Origin: Aquabacterium sp.
Lineage (GTDB): Bacteria > Pseudomonadota > Gammaproteobacteria > Burkholderiales > Burkholderiaceae_C
Direction: 5' to 3'
NCBI GenBank assembly: GCA_030654395.1
Contig: JAURXM010000040.1
Span: forward strand, 30,217 to 94,216
DNA: 64,000 bases
The translations under genes and the position numbers were made by a program. Below, piece by piece: positions 9,946 to 18,058 of the stretch (the stretch's first letter is position 1; each line of letters starts with the position of its first letter). A model generated the notes under the pieces. The model was not told the origin of the DNA. It worked only from the letters and a program-made list of their open reading frames with translations, and did not search any database.

Positions 9946-12648
9946 ATGTCTGCTCATGATCCACAACCGTCCGCATCCATGGACATGGATCCCCAAGAAA
10001 CACGTGAATGGCTGGACGCTTTGTCCGGTGTGATCGAGACTGAGGGGCGCGGTCGGGCACATGACTTGCTCGAAACGCTGTTAGACCACGCCCGACAGGT
10101 CGGCATCGACATGCCTTTTTCGGCCACGACCGCCTACGTCAACACCATCGCGGTAGAGGACGAGGCGCATTGCCCTGGCAACCTCGACATTGAGGAGCGT
10201 TTGCGTACCTATATGCGCTGGAACGCCATGGCCATGGTGGTCAAGGCCAATCGGCATCACCCGCATGATGGCGGCGACCTCGGGGGGCACATCTCCTCGT
10301 TTGCCTCGCTGGCGACGATGTTGGGTTGCGGTTTCAACCATTTCTGGCATGGCGATCACGAAGGCCATGGCGGTGATTTGCTCTACATACAGGGGCATTC
10401 AGCGCCCGGTATTTACGCGCGCGCCTTCATGGAGGGGCGCATCACCGAGGATCAGTTACTCAATTATCGCCAAGAAGTCGGCGGCAAGGGCTTGTCCAGT
10501 TACCCGCACCCTAAGCTGATGCCTGAGTTTTGGCAGTTCCCGACCGTGTCGATGGGCTTGGGGCCGATCATGGCGATTTACCAAGCACGGTTCTTGAAGT
10601 ACTTGCATGCACGCGGTATTGCCGACACATCCAAGCGCAAAGTGTGGGTGTTTTGCGGCGACGGCGAGATGGATGAGCCTGAATCGCTGGGTGCGATTGG
10701 CTTGGCCACACGCGAGAAACTCGACAACCTGATCTTCGTGGTGAACTGCAATCTGCAGCGCCTAGATGGCCCCGTGCGCGGCAACGGCAAGATCGTGCAG
10801 GAACTAGAAGGTGAGTTCCGCGGCGCGGGCTGGAATGTGATCAAGCTGCTGTGGGGCTCGTACTGGGATCCGCTGCTGGCAAGGGATAAAGACGGCACCC
10901 TGCGCCGCATCATGATGGACATGGTCGACGGGGACTACCAAGCGTGTAAGGCCAATGATGGCGCCTTTGTTCGCCAGCACTTCTTTGGCCGCGACCCTAA
11001 AGCGCTTGAAATGGTGGCGAGGCTGTCTGACGACGACATCTGGCGCCTGAACCGAGGGGGCCATGACCCGCAGAAGGTTTACGCGGCCTATCACGCTGCG
11101 GCCAACCACACAGGTCAGCCCACGGTCTTGCTGATCAAGACGGTCAAAGGTTTTGGCATGGGCAAGAGTGGGGAGGGCAAGAACACCGCCCACCAGACCA
11201 AGAAGCTGACGGACGAGGACATCAAAGCCTTCCGTGACCGTTTTAATATCCCGGTCTCTGACGAGGATTTGCCTGATCTTCCCTTCATCAAGCCAGCACC
11301 CAATACGCCAGAGATGACCTATCTGCAGGCGCGTCGTGAGGCGCTGGGTGGCTACTTGCCAAAGCGCCGCCCAACGGCAGATGAAACGCTGGTCGTCCCC
11401 GACTTGAGTGCCTTTCAGACGGTACTGGATGCCACGCCAGAAGGCCGTGAAATATCGACCACGCAGGCGTTTGTGCGCTGCCTGACCCCGCTGTTGCGCG
11501 ACCCTGTTTTGGGGCCACGTGTCGTGCCCATTTTGGTGGATGAGGCCCGCACATTCGGCATGGAAGGTCTGTTCCGTCAGATCGGTATTTACGCGCCTGA
11601 AGGTCAAAAATACACACCTGTCGACAAAGACCAGGTCATGTATTACCGCGAGGATAAAGCTGGCCAGATCCTGCAAGAAGGTATCAACGAGGCGGGCGGC
11701 ATGTGCTCGTGGATCGCTGCGGCCACGTCGTACTCGACGAACAACCGCGTGATGATTCCCTTCTACATCTATTACTCGATGTTTGGGCTGCAACGCATTG
11801 GCGACTTGGCTTGGGCCGCAGGCGACATGCAAGCGCGTGGCTTCTTGCTGGGCGGGACGTCGGGCCGCACGACACTGAACGGCGAAGGTTTGCAACATGA
11901 AGATGGCCACAGCCAACTGGTCGCGGGCACCATTCCGAACTGCTTGAGTTACGACCCCAGCTTTGCGCATGAAGTGGGTGTCATCATCCAGAATGGCCTC
12001 AAGCGCATGGTTGAGCAGCAAGAAAACGTCTTCTATTACCTGACGCTGCTCAATGAAAACTACGCCCAGCCCGGATTGCGTCCTGGCACAGAGGCCGAGA
12101 TCATCAAGGGCATGTACCTTTTGCAAGATGCGGACAAGTCCCACAAGCTGTCTGTGAATCTGTTGGGGTCAGGCTCGATTTTGCGTGAGTCGATTGCAGC
12201 AAAGGAATTGCTGGAAGCGGAGTGGGGCGTGGGCGCCCATGTCTGGAGTTGCACCAGCTTCAACGAGTTGGCGCGTGATGGACAGAACGCCGAGCGTCAT
12301 AACCTGCTGCATCCAACCGCCACGCCTCAAACGGCGTTTGTCACGCAACAACTCAGCGGCCATGCGGGCCCGGTGGTGGCATCAACCGACTACGTGAAGG
12401 CCTTGCCTGAACAGATTCGTGCCTACATACCGAAGGGGCGCTCATACAAGGTGCTGGGCACCGATGGCTTTGGTCGAAGTGACTTCCGCTATCGCTTGCG
12501 TGAGCACTTTGAGATCAACCGGCACTACATCGTGGTCGCCGCACTCAAGGCACTGGCTGATGACGGGTTGATGCCCGCAGCCAAGGCTGCCGAGGCGATC
12601 GCTAAGTACGGCATCCTTGCCGACAAAATCAACCCCCTGTACGCATGA
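9946..12648 (+). CDS. aceE: Pyruvate dehydrogenase E1 component, homodimeric type
   Basis: The product has 900 residues, a normal AceE length. It decarboxylates pyruvate with thiamine diphosphate and acetylates the lipoyl arm of E2. The thiamine-binding element is clear: GDGEMDEPESLGAIGLATR followed by NCNLQRLDGPVRGNGK. The C-terminal transketolase-like half has SYKVLGTDGFGRSDFRYRLR. It is the first gene of aceE-aceF-lpdA and aceF follows 10 bp after its stop. Long open frames on the opposite strand (for example 10804-12144) are shadows. Confidence 0.98.
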   Translation: MSAHDPQPSASMDMDPQETREWLDALSGVIETEGRGRAHDLLETLLDHARQVGIDMPFSATTAYVNTIAVEDEAHCPGNLDIEERLRTYMRWNAMAMVVKANRHHPHDGGDLGGHISSFASLATMLGCGFNHFWHGDHEGHGGDLLYIQGHSAPGIYARAFMEGRITEDQLLNYRQEVGGKGLSSYPHPKLMPEFWQFPTVSMGLGPIMAIYQARFLKYLHARGIADTSKRKVWVFCGDGEMDEPESLGAIGLATREKLDNLIFVVNCNLQRLDGPVRGNGKIVQELEGEFRGAGWNVIKLLWGSYWDPLLARDKDGTLRRIMMDMVDGDYQACKANDGAFVRQHFFGRDPKALEMVARLSDDDIWRLNRGGHDPQKVYAAYHAAANHTGQPTVLLIKTVKGFGMGKSGEGKNTAHQTKKLTDEDIKAFRDRFNIPVSDEDLPDLPFIKPAPNTPEMTYLQARREALGGYLPKRRPTADETLVVPDLSAFQTVLDATPEGREISTTQAFVRCLTPLLRDPVLGPRVVPILVDEARTFGMEGLFRQIGIYAPEGQKYTPVDKDQVMYYREDKAGQILQEGINEAGGMCSWIAAATSYSTNNRVMIPFYIYYSMFGLQRIGDLAWAAGDMQARGFLLGGTSGRTTLNGEGLQHEDGHSQLVAGTIPNCLSYDPSFAHEVGVIIQNGLKRMVEQQENVFYYLTLLNENYAQPGLRPGTEAEIIKGMYLLQDADKSHKLSVNLLGSGSILRESIAAKELLEAEWGVGAHVWSCTSFNELARDGQNAERHNLLHPTATPQTAFVTQQLSGHAGPVVASTDYVKALPEQIRAYIPKGRSYKVLGTDGFGRSDFRYRLREHFEINRHYIVVAALKALADDGLMPAAKAAEAIAKYGILADKINPLYA

Positions 12649-12658
12649 GGCGGATGTC

Positions 12659-13984
12659 ATGGCTTTGATTGAACTGACCGTGCCCGACATTGGTGATGTA
12701 GCCGATGCCGCTGTCATTGAACTATTGGTTAAACCGGGCGACATCATCAAGCCCGAACAAAGCCTTGTCACGATTGAGTCGGACAAGGCCTCTATGGAGG
12801 TGCCCTCATCTGTTGGTGGTGTGCTCAAGGAGTTGAGACTCAAGCTGGGCGACAAGGTCAGCAAGGGCTCCATCGTGGGCGTGCTTGACACCAATGACGT
12901 TCTTGTTGTGCCGGAGGCGACCGCTGTGGTCACGCCAGTACCCGCACCCGCACCAGCGCCCACGGTCGTGACGCCTGAGCCCGCCGTGCGAGCCCATCCC
13001 ACAGCCGCACTTGGCGAGATCGACGCGCCACGTACGCTGTCTTTATCGCATGCCTCGCCGTCGATACGCCGCTTTGCACGTGAGCTGGGTGTGCCGTTGG
13101 ACAAGGTGGTGGGCAAGGGCCCCAAGGGCCGCATCACACAGTTGGATGTGCAAGACTTCGTTAAGGGCGTGATCAGCGGTGCAACCACGGTTACCGGTGG
13201 ATCTGCGGGTGGTGGCGCCGGTGGTGGCGCCACCACGGGTGACCTCGGCGGGATGACTTTGCTGCCGTGGCCTACAGTGGACTTTGCCAAGTACGGCCCC
13301 ATTGAGCGCCAACCCCTGTCTCGCATCAAGAAGATTGCGGGCGCCAATCTGCACCGCAACTGGGTGCGCATCCCGCACGTCACCAACAACGACGAAGCAG
13401 ACATCACCGAGTTAGAGGCCTTTCGGCTCAAACTCAATGAAGAGCATGCCAAAGCGGGGCTGAAGTTCACCTTGTTGGCCTTCTTGCTCAAGGCTTGTGC
13501 CGTGTCGCTCAAGAAGTTCCCGCAGTTCAATGCCTCACTGGACGGTGATGACTTGGTGCTAAAGCAATACGTCAACATCGGCTTTGCGGCCGATACCCCG
13601 AATGGCTTGGTCGTGCCCGTGATCAAGGATGTGGACAGCAAAAGCCTGTCGCAATTGGCTGGCGAGACTGTTGCACTGGCGGCCAAGGCGCGCGAAGGCA
13701 AGCTGTTGCCGGGCGAGATGCAAGGCGGCAACTTCTCGATTTCATCATTGGGTGGCTTTGGCGGTACCACATTCACACCCATCATCAATGCGCCCGAAGT
13801 GGCCATCTTGGGTGTATGCCGATCTGCCATGAAACCTGTGTGGGACGGCCATGCCTTTGTGCCACGTTTGATCTTGCCTTTGAGCCTGAGTTACGACCAC
13901 CGCGTGATCGATGGGGCATCCGCCGCTCGATTTAATACTTATCTGGCCAGTTTGCTGGCTGACTTCCGCCGCGCGCTGGTTTAA
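12659..13984 (+). CDS. aceF: Pyruvate dehydrogenase E2, dihydrolipoamide acetyltransferase
   Basis: The product has 441 residues. One N-terminal lipoyl domain carries the attachment lysine K43 in ESDKASMEVP. An Ala/Pro-rich linker (VPAPAPAPT) follows, then the subunit-binding domain around residues 125-165 (SPSIRRFARELGVPLDKV), a Gly-rich linker, and the catalytic acetyltransferase domain ending in LSYDHRVIDGASAARF with the active-site histidine. E. coli AceF has three lipoyl domains. Here there is one, and a further lipoyl domain sits on the E3 subunit. The start at 12659 (MALIELTVPDIGD) is preferred over an upstream frame start at 12617, which would overlap aceE and add 14 non-family residues. 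Confidence 0.97.
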   Translation: MALIELTVPDIGDVADAAVIELLVKPGDIIKPEQSLVTIESDKASMEVPSSVGGVLKELRLKLGDKVSKGSIVGVLDTNDVLVVPEATAVVTPVPAPAPAPTVVTPEPAVRAHPTAALGEIDAPRTLSLSHASPSIRRFARELGVPLDKVVGKGPKGRITQLDVQDFVKGVISGATTVTGGSAGGGAGGGATTGDLGGMTLLPWPTVDFAKYGPIERQPLSRIKKIAGANLHRNWVRIPHVTNNDEADITELEAFRLKLNEEHAKAGLKFTLLAFLLKACAVSLKKFPQFNASLDGDDLVLKQYVNIGFAADTPNGLVVPVIKDVDSKSLSQLAGETVALAAKAREGKLLPGEMQGGNFSISSLGGFGGTTFTPIINAPEVAILGVCRSAMKPVWDGHAFVPRLILPLSLSYDHRVIDGASAARFNTYLASLLADFRRALV

Positions 13985-13997
13985 GGGACGACACAAC

Positions 13998-15776
13998 ATG
14001 GCATTGATCAACATCCTCGTCCCCGATCTGGGCGACATCGCGGACGCAGCCGTCATCGAGATTTTGGTTAAACCTGGCCAGACCATTGCGACAGAGCAAA
14101 GCATCATCACCATTGAGTCGGATAAAGCCTCGATGGAGGTGCCGTCGGCGCAAGCAGGTGTGGTGGGCGAGATCAAAGTCAAACTGGGTGACCGCGTCAA
14201 ACAAGGGCAACTGTTGATGACGCTAGAGGTGGCTGACGCCTCCAAGGCTACAGCCAGCAGTGAAGTAGCAGCATCTACAGCACCTAAAGTGGCCACAGAG
14301 GCAACCGAGGCCACGGACTGTGACGTACTGGTCTTAGGCGGCGGCCCAGGCGGCTATAGCGCGGCATTTCGGGCCGCCGACTTGGGCTTAAAAGTCATCT
14401 TGGTTGAGCGCTATGCCGAGTTGGGCGGCGTGTGCCTGAACGTGGGCTGCATCCCTTCCAAGGCCTTGCTGCACGTGGCTGCTGTGATGGATGAGGTCAA
14501 GCATTTTGGCGCGCTAGGCGTGAGTTTTGGCGAACCTAGCTTAGATCTACCCAAATTGCGCGACCACAAGAATGGTGTCACCCGCAAGCTGACCACGGGT
14601 CTGGCTGGCATGGCCAAAGCACGCAAGGTAGAGGTGGTGCGTGGTTATGGCAGCTTCACCGATGCCCACCATGTGAGCGTCGAGGTGACAACCGGTGCCA
14701 GCCAAGACAAGACAGGCGAGACGCGCACACTGAGCTTCAAACGCGCCATCATCGCAGCAGGCTCGCAAGCCATGCGGCTGCCGTTTCTGCCTGACGATGC
14801 CCGTGTGGTTGACTCTACGGGTGCGCTGGCCTTGCCTGCTGTACCCAAGAAGATGTTGGTCATTGGCGGGGGCATCATCGGTTTGGAGATGGGGACGGTC
14901 TACTCGACCTTGGGCGCCCGCATCGATGTGGTAGAGATGAGCGAGACCCTCATGCCCGGTGCCGATCGTGACTTGGTTGGTGTTTGGCAAAAATTCAACG
15001 CGGCCCGTTTTGACCGTGTGATGCTGGGCACCAAAACCATTGGCGCTCAAGCCACGCCGCAGGGCATCCTGGTCCGCTTTGAATCTGCCAAGCCGGGCGT
15101 TGAGGCACCTGCGCCTGAGACTTACGATTTGGTTTTGCAAGCGGTGGGGCGCAGTCCAAATGGCCACAAAATCGGTGCAGACAAGGCTGGTTTGGGCGTG
15201 AGCGAGCGGGGTTTCATCACCGTCGACAAGCAGATGCGCAGCAATGTGCCTAACCTGTTTGCCATCGGTGACATCGTGGGCCAGCCCATGTTGGCCCACA
15301 AGGCCGTACACGAGGGACATGTGGCCGCTGAGGTCATTGCAGGCGAGTTGCTGGGCGATGCAGCTTTGGCGCGGACATCATTCGATGCGCAAGTGATCCC
15401 GAGCGTGGCCTATACCGACCCTGAGATTGCTTGGGTCGGCTTGACAGAAGATCAAGCCAAAGCGCAGGGCAGGGCGATCAAAAAGGGTTTGTTCCCTTGG
15501 GGTGCCTCAGGGCGTGCGCTGGCCAATGGGCGCTCAGAAGGTTTTACAAAACTGCTGTTTGATGCAGAAACACACCGCATCGTCGGTGGCGGCATTGTGG
15601 GCACCCATGCGGGCGACCTGATCGGCGAAGTCGCCTTGGCCATTGAGATGGGCGCCGATGAGGTCGACATCGGCAAGACCATTCACCCTCATCCCACCTT
15701 AGGTGAGAGCGTGGGCTTGGCCGCTGAAGCTGCACACGGCAGCTGCACGGATTTGATGCCTGTGCGCAAACGCTGA
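13998..15776 (+). CDS. lpdA: Dihydrolipoamide dehydrogenase with N-terminal lipoyl domain
   Basis: The product has 592 residues, about 115 longer than a plain E3. Residues 1-80 are a lipoyl domain with lysine K43 in ESDKASMEVP, nearly the same as in AceF, suggesting shared ancestry of the two domains. A linker of about 25 residues leads to the flavoprotein body: GGGPGGYSAAFRAADLG, the redox disulfide in GGVCLNVGCIPSKAL, the second nucleotide-binding GGGIIGLEMG and the C-terminal HPHPTLGE with the catalytic histidine. It reoxidises dihydrolipoamide on E2 and makes NADH. The start at 13998, 13 bp after aceF, gives MALINILVPDLGD; the longer frame from 13911 is rejected because it overlaps aceF. 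Lipoyl-bearing E3 is known in several betaproteobacteria and Neisseria. Confidence 0.97.
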   Translation: MALINILVPDLGDIADAAVIEILVKPGQTIATEQSIITIESDKASMEVPSAQAGVVGEIKVKLGDRVKQGQLLMTLEVADASKATASSEVAASTAPKVATEATEATDCDVLVLGGGPGGYSAAFRAADLGLKVILVERYAELGGVCLNVGCIPSKALLHVAAVMDEVKHFGALGVSFGEPSLDLPKLRDHKNGVTRKLTTGLAGMAKARKVEVVRGYGSFTDAHHVSVEVTTGASQDKTGETRTLSFKRAIIAAGSQAMRLPFLPDDARVVDSTGALALPAVPKKMLVIGGGIIGLEMGTVYSTLGARIDVVEMSETLMPGADRDLVGVWQKFNAARFDRVMLGTKTIGAQATPQGILVRFESAKPGVEAPAPETYDLVLQAVGRSPNGHKIGADKAGLGVSERGFITVDKQMRSNVPNLFAIGDIVGQPMLAHKAVHEGHVAAEVIAGELLGDAALARTSFDAQVIPSVAYTDPEIAWVGLTEDQAKAQGRAIKKGLFPWGASGRALANGRSEGFTKLLFDAETHRIVGGGIVGTHAGDLIGEVALAIEMGADEVDIGKTIHPHPTLGESVGLAAEAAHGSCTDLMPVRKR

Positions 15777-15788
15777 TTCACGCTGCAC

Positions 15789-16540
15789 TCAGTGGAAGTC
15801 TCGGCTGCTTGTGCCTAACCGGCCTAAGAGCGGGGTGAGGTCGCGCACGTGTCGCCAGACGATCACGTTGACCGTGCCGGTTTCATCTTCCAGTGTGACG
15901 AAGACGACGCCAGAGGCGGTGCCCGGTTGCTGACGAACGGTCACGATGCCACACGCACGCGTCAACCTGCCTGTTGGGTAGTCGCGCATATCCAGGGCAG
16001 TACACAGGCGCTGTGGGGTCAAACGCGTGCGCAACAGCGCCAGTGGGTGTCGGCGTAAGGTCAGCCCCAGTGCTGCATAGTCAAAGACGATTTCTTCGCC
16101 CTCAGGTGCTTGAGGCAATGCCAGCCACGCCTCGTCTACAGGGGCTTCGCGCAGCAAGGCCGGGGCGCGGTGCAACGCCGATGCCGCCCAAACTTGTTGG
16201 CGCCTGTTGCCAGCCAAGCTCATCAATGCATCAGCGCCAGCCAGTGCACGCACGTCTGATTGCGTCAAGTCAGCACGGCGAGCCAAGTCGTCCACGTTGA
16301 TGAAGGGGCTCGCCTGCCGAGCTTGCTCAATGCGGTGTGCTGCCGCGCGGGACAGGCCTGCTATCAAGCGCAGGCCCAATTGCACCACGCCATGTTGCGC
16401 AGCCAGTGTGCAGTCCCACATGCTGTGCATGACATCGGGCGGGAGAACCTCGACGCCATGGCGTTGGGCATCCTGCACCAACTGGCTGGGTGAGTAAAAC
16501 CCCATGGGCTGGGAGTTAAGCAAACCGGCGGGCTCAGAAG
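15789..16540 (-). pseudogene. dnaE2: 3' remnant of error-prone DNA polymerase DnaE2
   Basis: About 245 residues match the C-terminal end of DnaE2: NSQPMGFYSPSQLVQDA near the break, then a helix-hairpin-helix region (FINVDDLARRADLTQSDVRAL), and an OB-fold (RACGIVTVRQ, VVFVTLEDETGTVNVIVW) ending at the natural SSRDFH terminus. The polymerase body and everything upstream is missing: homology stops at about 16530-16540, where IS30-type sequence begins. DnaE2 is normally above 1000 residues, so this is a dead fragment. It probably lost its 5' part through insertion followed by deletion. A start codon inside the IS (16571) lets the fragment read as an intact frame, but those first residues are not DnaE2. 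Confidence 0.85.
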
Positions 16541-16550
16541 TGAAGTGCAA

Positions 16551-16568
16551 CACCTTAATAGTAAGGTG
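16551..16568. repeat. Perfect 7-bp inverted repeat before the IS30 fragment
   Basis: CACCTTA (16551-16557) and TAAGGTG (16562-16568) flank ATAG, ending one base before the transposase ATG. It may be part of the IS30 left end or an operator/hairpin over the transposase start. Confidence 0.55.
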
Positions 16569-16569
16569 C

Positions 16570-16833
16570 ATGGGAACTCATTACCGACATGTAGCGGAAT
16601 CCGACCGTTTCAAAATAGATGACATGCGTATGCAAGGGCATAACTTGAGCGTCATTGCAGAGGCAATTGGATTCAGTAAATCAACTATCTGTCGCGAAAT
16701 TAAACGCTCCGCCATTGATGGCTGTGGTCGCTATTTCTCCTTCGCAGGTCAACGGCGTTATCGCGCCAAGCGCAAGCTTGCTGGTCTGGTTAGTCGCAAA
16801 CTAACTGCTCCCCCCTCAGCCAAGGCAGCTTGA
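16570..16833 (+). pseudogene. N-terminal fragment of IS30-family transposase
   Basis: The 87-residue frame begins MGTHYRHVAESDRFKID, the typical IS30 start. It has a helix-turn-helix NLSVIAEAIGFSKSTICREI and ends its recognisable part around RRYRAKRKLAGLVSRKL (to about 16805). IS30 transposases are normally 320-390 residues with a DDE catalytic core, which is missing here. The last 15 or so residues are read from the opposite strand of an abutting ISAs1 remnant. The element interrupts dnaE2 on its left and is itself cut by ISAs1 sequence on its right. Confidence 0.8.
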
Positions 16834-17014
16834 GCGTGGCCCAATCGACCACGTCGACCCAGCCATCGGCTCCGCTTAGTACGCCTCACAAGGCCGTCAA
16901 CATCAACTCATCCAACGGATATGGGCAGGCACGCGTACGCGGATCGGGTACTCCTGCCAACGAACTCAAAAAGTTGGGTTGACTTGCTGAGTTGTGTTCT
17001 TGCTCTTCTTGCAT
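16800..17014 (-). pseudogene. N-terminal fragment of ISAs1-family transposase with in-frame stop
   Basis: On the minus strand, ATG at 17014 opens MQEEQEHNSASQPNF, then LAGVPDPRTRACPYPLDELM and LTAL. A TGA follows at 16888-16886, where the family has Cys (ALC), and the frame continues GVLSGADGWVDVVDWATLK and LPWLRG. This is the N-terminal associated domain of ISAs1 transposases (PDPR, then ALxAVLxGAxxWxEIxxF). Only about 70 codons remain. The single TGC/TGT-to-TGA change and the truncation make it non-functional. Its far end fuses to the IS30 fragment near 16800-16815. Confidence 0.75.
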
Positions 17015-17210
17015 GGGCTCTTGAGATCGGTGATTTCGTCACGCGATTGGACACCATATTGTGGCCGTTTTGCTTCAGGCAATTGCACTAGTGCAACTGT
17101 CACATGGTTTAGGTAGCATGCCTGAAATTCAAGCTCAAGCAGTTTTTTGTTTGTGTAGGTTTTAAAACTTATTGCCGTGAAATGACAAGTAACTAGATGT
17201 AGGCGCGTGG
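17015..17210. other. Non-coding strip upstream of ISAs1 remnant
   Basis: No supported gene lies between the ISAs1 fragment start and the IS5-type element. It contains an AT-rich stretch (about 17135-17175) and a perfect 14-bp palindrome TTGCACTAGTGCAA at 17083-17096. The palindrome could be the ISAs1 end or promoter/operator sequence, or chromosomal DNA that once formed the promoter of the giant gene. Confidence 0.4.
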
Positions 17211-17214
17211 CTAA
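17211..17214. repeat. Target-site duplication CTAA, left copy
   Basis: CTAA directly abuts the left inverted repeat. It is repeated at 18009-18012 on the right. CTAA (YTAR) is the usual IS5-group target duplication. Confidence 0.8.
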
Positions 17215-18008
17215 GGATGCTCTGCAAAAGTCGGCCTGAAATGTGCATGTCTGATAGTCATTGAATCACACCCGTTGACACCATGAAGCAAGCGAACCTT
17301 GGACTGAACCTATCGAGCAAGCGCACTCGCAAGCGCGAGTTCCTTGACGAGATGAACCATGTGGTGCCGTGGGCTGCTCTCGTGGAGTTGATCTTGCCGT
17401 ACTACCCAGCGGGCACCGTGGTTGACGCGACCTTGATCAACACGCCAAGCTCGACCAAGAACGCCAAAGGCGAGCGGGACCCTGAGATGCACCAAACGCA
17501 GAAGGGGCAGCAGTGGTACTTTGGCATGAAGGCACACATCGGCGTGGACGCTGATTCTGGTTTGGTGCACTCGGTCAGAGGCACGGCAGCAAACGTCAAC
17601 GATGTGGTTGAGGGCAAAGCCGCTGTGAACTGGCATGTAGCCATGCAATACAGCAAGCGCAAGGTTCTTAACAAAGACAATGCGCAAGAAGCGCTGAGCG
17701 ATCAGATCGAGAGGATCAAAGGCAGCATCAGGGCCAAGGTTGAGCACCCATTCAGAGTACTCAAGCGCCAGTTCGGTTACGTCAAGGTTCGCTACCGGGG
17801 CCTCAAGAAAAATACCGCCCAGATCACCACGCTGTTTGCCCTGAGCAACCTGTGGATGGCGCGGCACAAATTGATGGCGGCGCAGGCGGATTCGAGTGCT
17901 TGGACAGGCAGCTGCACCGACTGTATGGGGCAAGCCATTCAGGATCTGGTCGATGGCTGACCATTTGCCTTGCCTGCCACAGCGGAAATCGCATTGTTCA
18001 GACCATCC
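17215..18008 (+). mobile_element. Internally deleted IS5-family element with intact ends
   Basis: The ends GGATGCTCTGCAAAAGTCG (from 17215) and, read inward on the other strand from 18008, GGATGGTCTGAACAATGCG match at 14 of 19 positions. They are flanked by CTAA on both sides. The element is 794 bp, shorter than the roughly 1.2 kb usual for the IS5 group, because the transposase has lost two internal segments. It inserted about 50 bp in front of the giant gene. Removing it with one CTAA restores a continuous upstream region. Confidence 0.85.
17283..17960 (+). pseudogene. IS5 transposase with two in-frame internal deletions
   Basis: The 225-residue frame begins MKQANLGLNLSSKRTRK, then at about residue 43 jumps from PYYPAG to TVVDATLINTPSS. 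In full IS5 transposases roughly 80 residues lie between these motifs. The middle has FGMKAHIGVDADSGLVHS. A second jump after TAANVNDVVEGKA goes directly to NWHVAMQYSKRK, omitting the conserved block with the second catalytic aspartate (normally a DAGYQG-like motif). The third catalytic region, SIRAKVEHPFRVLKRQFG, is present. With one D of the DDE triad gone, the product should be catalytically dead, yet the frame is open throughout. It could be mobilised in trans because its ends survive. Confidence 0.85.
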
Positions 18009-18012
18009 CTAA
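18009..18012. repeat. Target-site duplication CTAA, right copy
   Basis: This direct copy of the CTAA at 17211-17214 sits immediately outside the right inverted repeat of the IS5-type element. Confidence 0.8.
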
Positions 18013-18058
18013 AGTCGTCGCAGTGTCAATTTTTTAAATTAAAAACAGGATATTTATT
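18013..18058 (+). promoter_or_regulatory. Leader of giant gene with ribosome-binding site
   Basis: Only 46 bp separate the IS5-type element from the giant gene start. They include a T/A-rich run (tttttaaattaaaaac) and AGGA about 10 bases before the ATG at 18059. No complete promoter fits here, so transcription must start inside the IS or upstream of it. This makes the insertion a possible expression change for the whole secretion locus. Confidence 0.5.

Noticed and set aside
10804..12144. 446-codon open frame antisense to aceE
   Set aside because: It is a shadow of aceE with no family motif and no ribosome-binding context.
12442..13830. 462-codon open frame antisense to aceF
   Set aside because: It lies opposite the well-supported aceF gene, has Ser/Pro-rich low-complexity sequence without motifs, and results from GC-rich codon bias.
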